From NCBI GenBank assembly GCA_012845835.1, contig JABAKD010000014.1, positions 7,961,074 through 8,025,073 of the forward strand: a stretch of 64,000 bases of DNA, read 5' to 3'. The DNA is from Undaria pinnatifida. Its lineage: Eukaryota; Sar; Phaeophyceae; Laminariales; Alariaceae. Positions 51,230 to 60,700 of the stretch are shown here, one piece after another (position 1 is the first letter of the stretch; every line of letters starts with the position of its first letter). The translations under genes were made by a program, and so were the position numbers. A model generated the notes under the pieces. The model had not been told where the DNA came from. It did no database searches and worked only from the letters and a program-made list of their open reading frames with translations.

Positions 51230-54200
51230 CCCCCAATAATATACTGGTGCCAAAACCGTCAGATTTATCCCCTCGAAAGGATTTATAGCTTACATGCACA
51301 AATTGCCCCTTTCCCCCCCCCCCCCCGCCCCCCTCCAAACCCGCTCGCTTTTGATCAAAACCAGGCCCCCCTTTCCCTTCACAGCTGTCAGATTTTGTCC
51401 CCCTCAGAAACTGGTTTTATAGTTTCCGCGCACAGACTGACTAAAATCATCCTGTTGACCCTGATAGCTACACTGTAGTTGTAAGGGGAGTCGCCGACCT
51501 ATATCCTTAATGAGGACACACAACTCGTAATGCGCGCGATCGGAGTATCACACACAGCTTGCAAAGATGAGTTTCGACGAAATCTTCGATCTCACAGCTG
51601 GAGTGTATTTTAATTTTTATAATATTATAGCGGTAGTGTATTGCGTATCGACGGAATTGACGAACACCGACGGAATATGGGCGGGCAGACGGGAGAAGGT
51701 GCAGACGGAACAAGGATGGGCTAATGGAATAAGGACGGGCCGAGGGAATAGGGAGAAGGAGAGACAAAGCAAGAACGGGAAATGTGTTAAGACCACTGGA
51801 TCTTGACTAGAGGTGGGAGTACGGAATGTCGGATGGTATAAGGACGGACCGAGGGTTGGTAGTCAAACTGAGGCGAAACCGGCTGACCAAACAAAAGTCT
51901 AGAGGTTAGAGTGAACCGAAAACACGGGAAGTAAGGTTGTTCAAGATCCCCCGCGGCCTTACGAAGTACGGAGGGAATAAGGAAGAAAACGAGGATTTCA
52001 GGGAAAACGGTAACACCTATTTACTACCCGTAGCACCTTACTGGTGGCAACCAGTGGTGAGTACGGAACGGCATTAGAACAGACGGACAGAATAAAGACC
52101 GACAGATGGAATAAGGATGGACGGATTGAGAAAGGGTGGGCCCAAGGGTCTCAGACAACTGGTTCTGAAGTAGTACCATGTAGTAACCAGTGGTGTACAC
52201 GGCCTGGCTAACTTGGGCGAAGTCACGCAGTGTGCACGGCTCATATATTATAAAAATAAAAATACACTCCAGCTGTGAGACCGAAGATTTCGTCGAAATT
52301 CATCTTTTTGCGAGCTGTGTGTGATACTCCGATCGCGCGTATTACTGGGTGTGTATATGAGTCGGCCACTCCCCTTGGAACTACTGCTGTATCAAAGATG
52401 CTCGCCCGGATGGAAGGGCCCCATATAGACAGAGTTATTAGAGAAATGAAAAAATACACTTCAGCTGCGAGATCGACCGTAAAGGATGTAAATCAAAACT
52501 CAGTTATGAGAGATATTGTGACATCTGGCTCAATACCAGAAAGTTTACATGCAAAATGTCGACAAGGTAGTGTACCCCGCACACGTGGGGCACAAATCAT
52601 ACATGCATAACACTATGGACAGGCATGTTCGCTCGTCCTAGAAACAGAAGGTATGTTGTGGTGTATAGACTAGATCTGAAACAGATCTCCGGCGCCCCCC
52701 AATATATTAGCATCATGAATAGAGTTGTGAGTTGGCCGACTGTACGATGCCGCCGAATTGGTAGGTCGCTGGGTATTGCGAGTCAGTTCCTTAGGATAAC
52801 CTGTACGCCGGGTCTAACTCGTCGGGCCCCTTATTTCTTGGTACGGCAACCCAAACGTACCGCGTACAACAGAGCATGTACCCATACCACCTACCACTGT
52901 CTCGCTTCCAAGCACGTCTTTCTTAGTAGAAACCCTTCGGCTCGCGCGCAAGTCGCGCGTCGCGTCGGTTTCGCTACAGATAATGCCCCGCCCACCCCGT
53001 GTTCCGCGCTACTCCCGCTGGCACCCTCACAACAGCAGACGGGACACGGGAACAAGGGGGCATGGCAACAAAAACGACGATGCAATGACGACACCAACGA
53101 CGACTGCACAGCATCCACGACCGACGGACAGGCGTGGCACCGACGGGGCAGGCGGGACTGCTTGTGTGTGCACACTTGTGAGTTACGACGGCAGGAAAAA
53201 GGACGCCATAGCCCAGATAGGTGCACACAGCATGCAACCTTACGACAGCACAAGACGAGCGCCTGGACTAAAAATCGCTGCCGCCGGCCGACCCTTTCAT
53301 GGCCAAACAATACACCACACCCTGTACCCTGTACGTCGATTGTCGCTGCTGCGCATTTCTTTCCCTGTTTGTAGCTTTTACAGGTTGGGAGGGGCGCCGG
53401 GACCACCCGTATCCCGTATCTGTACCGTATGTTACGCTACTGCTGGGGGTGTACGTATACATGAATGGTACGAGTAGGAAATCACGAAAACATATCATAC
53501 TCGAAGTAGCACGACCGACATTCGGCATGACCGTTCTGTAGGACCGATGTGTCAACCATCGTGCCAATTAGAGCCAGCCAGTCCGTCACAACAGGGGCAA
53601 GACAATCATCATATATATGATATATGCATGATACGGCACAATAGTACCGGCATCCGCCGCACCAGTGGCTTACGAGTAGGCGTATTCTTTATGTTGGTAT
53701 GCTATTTCTTGAGAGAGCGAGCATCGAAGCTGCCAGCCTGGCGATAACAGAATTCAGGGTCTCACAAACCTATACCCTTCACGAGGACGAAAAATAAACA
53801 CGCCGTAGCACGCGCGATCGAAGCATTACAAGCAACTGGGTGGTGACGAGTGTCGACGAAATCCTCCGTGTCACAATTAAGGTGTGTGTGTGTGTGTTTT
53901 TTTGCCGTAAAACATTATCCAATTCCAAATTCCAGTTCCAACTACGAGTATTAATAGTCTGTGTCCACAACGGGGGTGATCCAAACAGGCTAGCCGATAA
54001 AGTTCAGTTTGTTGGCTTTGACGTCCAGCTAACGACGACGGCTGCTAACATGTTCGTTCAACGACTGATTGTAACACTCGAAAAATACCCCGTACAAGAA
54101 AACATTATCGGGGGGGCTATTAATAGAGCTCATAGGCCAGCTACATGAGCTACAAGCTACAGGATACTGCTGCACAAAAGGACACGCTGACGATTAACCC

Positions 54201-57200
54201 TACTCATCAACCCGATAGGGTTCAACTTCAGGCCGCAAAGAGACGACAAAAGGGCGAATATGGAATCGGTAGCAACGCGCTGCTTGTGTTAGGGGATGAC
54301 ACCCGTCAACAACACGCGCGCACCATGATGGCACGATGCGATAGGACGATCGTAATCGCCGTTCGTCATGCTTCACGCTCACAGTAACCAGTAGACGATC
54401 GATACTGCTGCCCTTGTCAGCTTTTTTTGTCGGCATTTAGCAAAGAGACATGCCAAGATATATTACTCCAGTATAAAAATTGAAATACACTTCAGTTGTG
54501 AGATCGAATATTTTGTCGAAACTCATCTTTGCAAGCTGTGTGTGATACTCCGATCGCGCGTATTACGGATTTTGTGTCCTCATTAAGGATATAGGTCGGC
54601 GACTCCCCTTGCAACTACAGTGTAGCTATCAGGGTCAACAGGGTGATGTTAGGCAGTCTGTGCGCGTAAACTATAAACCCGTTTCTGAGGGGGACAAAAC
54701 CTGACAGCTGTGGAGGGAAATGCATCAGTTTAATAAGTGAATCCTGTAAGTCGACTATCCGGTGAGGGGAGGGCGGAGTTTTCAAGGACGTGGGGGGCTG
54801 ATTTTGATCAAAAGGGCGGGAGGGGGGGAGGGGGGGGAGGGGACGGGTGGGGCAGGTCAATTTGTGCGTGGAAACTAGAAATATTTATTGTGGGGGAGGG
54901 GGGGGAATGTGGCGGGGGGGGCCGGGGGCGGGGGGGGAAGGCTTTAGGTCGCATAGATGTAGGGGTTTGCTATACGCGTGGTGCTAGGTCTAGGCGATGG
55001 TGCGGGTGGTGGGGAAGGAGGGGGCGTTGGGGACGGGGGTGGGTGGGAATTGCACCAGCGGCATGGACGGCTCTGAAACGATAACGAGGCGATATCCAGG
55101 GCGGGGAAGTTTATTACTCTGGCGGATTTTGATAGTAGGTGGGGCGTTCAAGCAAGAGGAAACGAGGGTGAAAAAAAAAAGAAGAAGGCCGGGGGGGGGG
55201 GGGGGGGGAAGCGCTTTCAAGAGGTTTAGGTCACATATAATAATAAAATCAAGGATTTGGTCGACACTGATGTTCGCAACATTGTGTGTGATCCTCCGAT
55301 CGCGCGTATTAATCATATATGTAGGGGCCTACTATACGCGCGGTGCTGGGTCTAGGCGATCGTGCGGGGTGTGGGGAAGGAGGGGGCGTTGGAGGGGGGG
55401 GGGGGGGGATGAATGAAAGCTACGTCATGGATGGCTAGAAAGATAATGACGTGATATCAATGGCTTATTAGTGTTTATTACTCTGGCCGATTTTGATTGT
55501 AAGTGGGGCGTTTGAACGAACTGAGCGGGGAACAAAGGGGGGGGGGGGATGAGTTGGAGCTACGGCATGCATGGCTAGATGGATAATGAGATGATATCAG
55601 CTGGCTGGTAGTGTTTACTACTCTGGCAGATTTTGATTTCAGGTGGTGCGTTTAAACAAGAGGGATCGGGGGGGGCGGGGGCGGGGGGGCGAGCATTTCA
55701 ATATGTGCGCAGAAACTATAAACCCTTGACGGGGACGAATCTGACGGTTGCAGCAAGAAGACACCCCTTTATATCACCCGCCTCGTAATGTTTATTTTTC
55801 TAGAAGGTTTGATGTTACATGTAGTATGCAACCCAGTTCTTAGGTGTAGTAAACAACGTGTTTAAAGCTTCATAATTTGTTATTGTACGTGGATCGAAAG
55901 ATAGAATATAAGGCCAAGATATATACAGCAAACGATACCAACTGGCTGTGGTCTCAAAACAATCTTGATATTGCAAACTATCGGATGGGATCGACTGGCG
56001 ACAGTATTCTGCTGATAATTGAAATATGCCATCCAGGAACGACAGCGACGTTAAACGTTGTTTCGACGTCAAACAGATGGGTGCATAGCGTGCTGCAGTC
56101 AAACGTAGACTTATCGCACGCAATCATCCTACACGAGCAACACGAGTGCTCATCTCGCACTCATACTTACACACAAGGTTGGGGAATGGGCGGCCCCCTC
56201 GTGTCATCCTTTGACATCGACTGAGGCTCTTCTGGGTTGTATTCCTACCTGCGCAAATAACACGCAAGAAAGCACACCCCCTATGTAGGATGGCAATCCG
56301 ACCCGTTTTTCTCCTAAACACGAGACACATACAACGAATAGTCATGGAAACATCTCGCCGACATCTTAACTCGCCGAGATCTTAGACGCATTGCTCCGCG
56401 TTTGCACTCTCCGTTGTCTATAAAACCAGCGTGGAAATTCATCCCAAGGGGTGTGTATATTGTGCGTGCTTTATCATATGGTACCTCTAGATTCCGTGTC
56501 TTTTCGGGACTACGAGGTACGCGCTAGACTACGGCAATAAACTCGAGTTGTGATATCAACGACAACCCAATACTTGCAAGCTCTAAAACTAAGTTAGGAC
56601 CCGGCAGAGCGACCACACCTATGAAAATGCTCATACGCTGTCTAAGGAATCGAATTTTGGCAAGACATCAGACGGAGACCGTGACGACAAGACATCACGA
56701 ACAAAGCATTCGCCAATGCTTTGTTTGGGGGGTTATAAATCTAGTGTCCGAAATACAATAACGCAAGGGACGAGGTTGTGTACGACGGGCGAAACATGAT
56801 CCTACCTGTACTGCTGCTGCCTCACGCTACTCGAACAAGATAAATAACCCCAAACTGAACACGTTTTCGGTCCCGGTATTTGGGCCCCAAAAAGGTTGTA
56901 TGAGCGCGAGCGGTAGGACGTACTCTAGCACAAGAAACGCGCTTGTCGCACAACCCCATTGAAAAATACTAACCTACCAACTCGTTTGGGCTGGTCCGTG
57001 CCACTTGCTGGGTTACCTGCGCCGTGGCAAAGTTATCTTTTTCAAGTTTCAAAAGAGTTTTTGCCCCCTTGTTCAACTTGCGACACTCCCGGGAATTCAC
57101 GCCAACCACATCCCGAAGGCGAAGCTTGACCCCCTTCAGAATTGAACAAAACGTCAGCTAAGACATTTAAGTTTTGGAAACCAATATTTGCAAGCTGCGT

Positions 57201-57670
57201 GAAAGCTATGCTTGCAAATATTGGTCGGTGACGAAATTACAATTCGGAGTGCGGAAACTATGGTAGACCCTAGATTCGCTCACCTTAACACAGGCCATTT
57301 TCCTAAGGAGTAGTGCTTCCCCTCAGAACTACCCACACATTTTCTGGGACGTAGTACTTGGAATTCAAGTACAGCAGTAGATTGCACTAATCCAGTAGTA
57401 AAAGGCCGTTTTGAGTCATTACTGCGCTTTAACCAGCCTGAATGGCGATTATCGCGTCCCAATCCAACTAACGGCGTTAGATCTGGACTCCCACAGAGGA
57501 AAGGGTATGCACCGATAACGTTTTCATCCCCATACCCAGCAGCCCGGGCTGGCTCGTCTGGCCGGTGCTGTAGTCGCCAGCGTTCATAATCGATTTTCCT
57601 TTCCATCTTCCCCTCTGATACTCTGGAGTTTCAACAAAGTGGTTTGTTTACACCGCCTGGTTAGTACGAT

Positions 57671-57705
<35 letters not shown>

Positions 57706-60700
57706 AAGTTTGATACCGCCACTGCCGCCATACCAAGCTTCGGTCCGAACTACTCTTACCAATATATAAATAATCGGAGTATCACACACATCTTGCAAAG
57801 ATGAGTTTCGACAAAATGTTCGATCTCACAGCTGGAGTGTATCTTTATTTTTATAATAAACAAGCAATATCATCGGGGGAAACGAACAGGGTGTAGGTCG
57901 GTTGTATTACATAATTGGCCCAAAACGTATGCGCGGATGCGCGTGACACGACCTAAACGCAGAACGGGTTGGCAAAAAACTTCCTGCCGCTTGTTGGTAT
58001 TTCCACCGCCCGTTTTTCTTGGAAAAACGCCTCAAAAGTACATGACGGGGCTGCGCGACTGTCCCTGCCGACCTCGAGCCCCCCAACGGGTTGAATTAGG
58101 GCTAGGCTTAGGCTCCACCGCGTGGTACGGTGGTGTTAGAAAAAAAAGAGCTACCGAAACGCCAGCCTCGACCAATCAGAGACCAGGACTCGACCAAAAA
58201 CGAGGTAATTACAAACTTAATGCGGGTGGTTGGTCGGATTGGTCGAGGCTGGTATTTCGTCCGCCTGGTTTGTTTTTTAAAACGCCACCAAACCACAACC
58301 CGGGGCTGCGTGGCTTCCCTTGCCGACCTCGATCCCCGCAACGAGTTGAGGTCAGGCTGAGGACTTTATAAGGTTTGGTATGGGGTCCGGTAGTCTGGGA
58401 TGACGTCCAAGATGGAAAATGCCCCAAACGACCGGCAGGATTGTCTTCCGGCCGGTCGGGAGATAGACAGCAGAGGTGTTGCTCGAGAAAAATTAGGTGT
58501 TTTCCCAAAGACAAATACGGGCGGCCGAAAACGCCCGCCCCGACCAATCAAAAAGCGGTGTTGCACGAGGTTATTGCATGGTGTTGTACGGTGGCGTGTT
58601 AGTACACATACAGAGCCTCTCGTATGGGCGGGGGGGAAATTATTAACTCGGTGGCGTTTCCGCTTGCAGGGAATGAAAGAAAGTAGCGCGAATTTGGGTG
58701 GATGGAGTTTCGCAGTATTGGGGCATAGAAACTCGAAACATTCCACCATTATGATCACCAAAACAAACGAAAAGCGTAACCTGATTGACTAATTGAATGG
58801 AGGGACGTTGATTTTTACGGCAATACAAGAACCATTGAATTGCTAATACCAACACCAAGGTCCTTATACTTACGACAAGAGTCATACGTCTGCTGATCGC
58901 TGCGGCAGTGCAGCAGCAGCAGCGCAGCTGCGGCCCCCGCGGTCAATCCGCACCAGCGATCTATTAATAGGGCATCGCTAGCAACAGAGACAACAGCATA
59001 CGCTTGGATTTGTCGTCGTCTGCCAGGGCCCTTGTGCGGAAGAACGAAAGAGAACGACGGGGACTGATCATGGCTTCCTGTGCTGCGGTGGCGAACTTGG
59101 ACGTACGTTAAAACAAAACCAAAATGCACAGATTTTCCCATGCAAACCCTATTTTATAACTAATTTTCAAGGACGTCAGCCGTGAGTTTGACGAATTTCA
59201 GGTCAATACTCATCTTTGCAAGCTGCGTTGTTGATACTCGTAATATACTCTATGAGGGAGTTTTTATTGGGAGGTGTCTTATTTTTTGTCCACTATAATG
59301 GTAAATATTGGTATTTATACATTAGGTGGGGAATTTTGAGCTAGGTAAAACATCACATCTATTTTATAAATGTATTACTGTAGTTTCCACTATACTGCTT
59401 TGTCATATGTATGGTAGGCGGTTCATTTCGTTTTTCTCCCCCCGGGGCTTTACTATCGGGAAGAGTACGAATACAGAATATTTTAAGTTATCTATATGTT
59501 ACTGTTAATACAGCATTCAAGAATGGAAGTCATCTACTCCCTCCTCCAAAAGGATTAAAAACTCTGTGGGACACGAACCCACGGTTCCAAATTGATACGC
59601 TGTCACCCTATTTATTTAACGCGAACTGAGCTGTTGCTTGCTGCTTGTGCTCAATCTGCTACGTAGCTGCTACGTACCTGCTGCTGGCTTTGCTCCCTGC
59701 TGCTGCCTACTGTTGTTGCTGCCTGCTATTGGGTATCGATGCCCCAACACACAACGTCGGACCATACCCAAGCATACGAAGCATATAGCAGCAACAAAGG
59801 CCCACAGAAACCCATCTGTTCCTGTTTTTTTCTCGCTCTGCTGCTCTGTTGCTGCATCACGCATGGCCATTCAGGGCCTGTGCGTGTGGCATTCACGGTA
59901 CAAACATTAGCCCTCTCCTCCGACAGCCACGGAGGGTGCATGTGAGCGTATCTGTACACGTTAGGTGGTGCTGCAGTAATACAGGCACACACAAAACGAC
60001 CCAAGAAAGGCGGTGGGGTTTATTTTGCAGCTGCTCAGCCTCGCGGTGACAAAATTAGTGCCGGACCAGGTATGCAGTAGCAGTACAGCAGCAGCAGAGG
60101 TACAACAGCAGAGGTGGTAGCAGCCGTGCTTCAAGCTCTTGCCTTGTGTCAGTACCGTAAAAGTGTGCAATTGGTGCACAGCAGAGGAGATCAAACCACG
60201 ACAACATCTTCACGTCCAATGCAACGATCAATCACATCGTCGGACCTCCTACCAGAGCCATTTTGCAGGAGCAATAACAGTGCGAGCTTATACCAGGTAT
60301 CGCGTCAAGCGAATGTCTCAATGGAACGCCCGTGTTCATTCACCCCTTCAATTTGCGACGCCCCCCGGGTATCAAGTCAACCTCATCCTGAAGGGCAACC
60401 TTCTACGTCGGATGGCATGTTGTTGTTCTCAGATAATAAAGTCCGTGTTCAGGACAAGCTCCAGTCACTCTGGAGCTGAGGAATACCCCACAGAAAAACA
60501 CCAACAAACCAAAGGTGGTAGAGGCATGTATCACAGCTGGCAGTACTACTTAATACTTCGAAGTACTGTTTTGTTGTATGATAACCGATAACCCGTTACA
60601 TCGGGTACATCGGCAATGCGGGGGGCCGCCCTTTTTTTTTCTCATTTCTTTTTTTTTGCACACTTTTACTTTCCAGCTTCTGGACAAGCCGTGGACACAG

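Noticed and set aside
52625-53477. Plus-strand frames of 164-249 codons
   Set aside because: Overlapping open frames on both strands, Arg/Thr/His-rich composition without motifs; interior of the inverted-repeat element.
58815-59141. Minus-strand frame with Ala/Leu-rich hydrophobic segment (signal-like)
   Set aside because: No ATG in good context, no partner exon in phase; short alternative frame MISPRRSLSFF stops after 34 codons.
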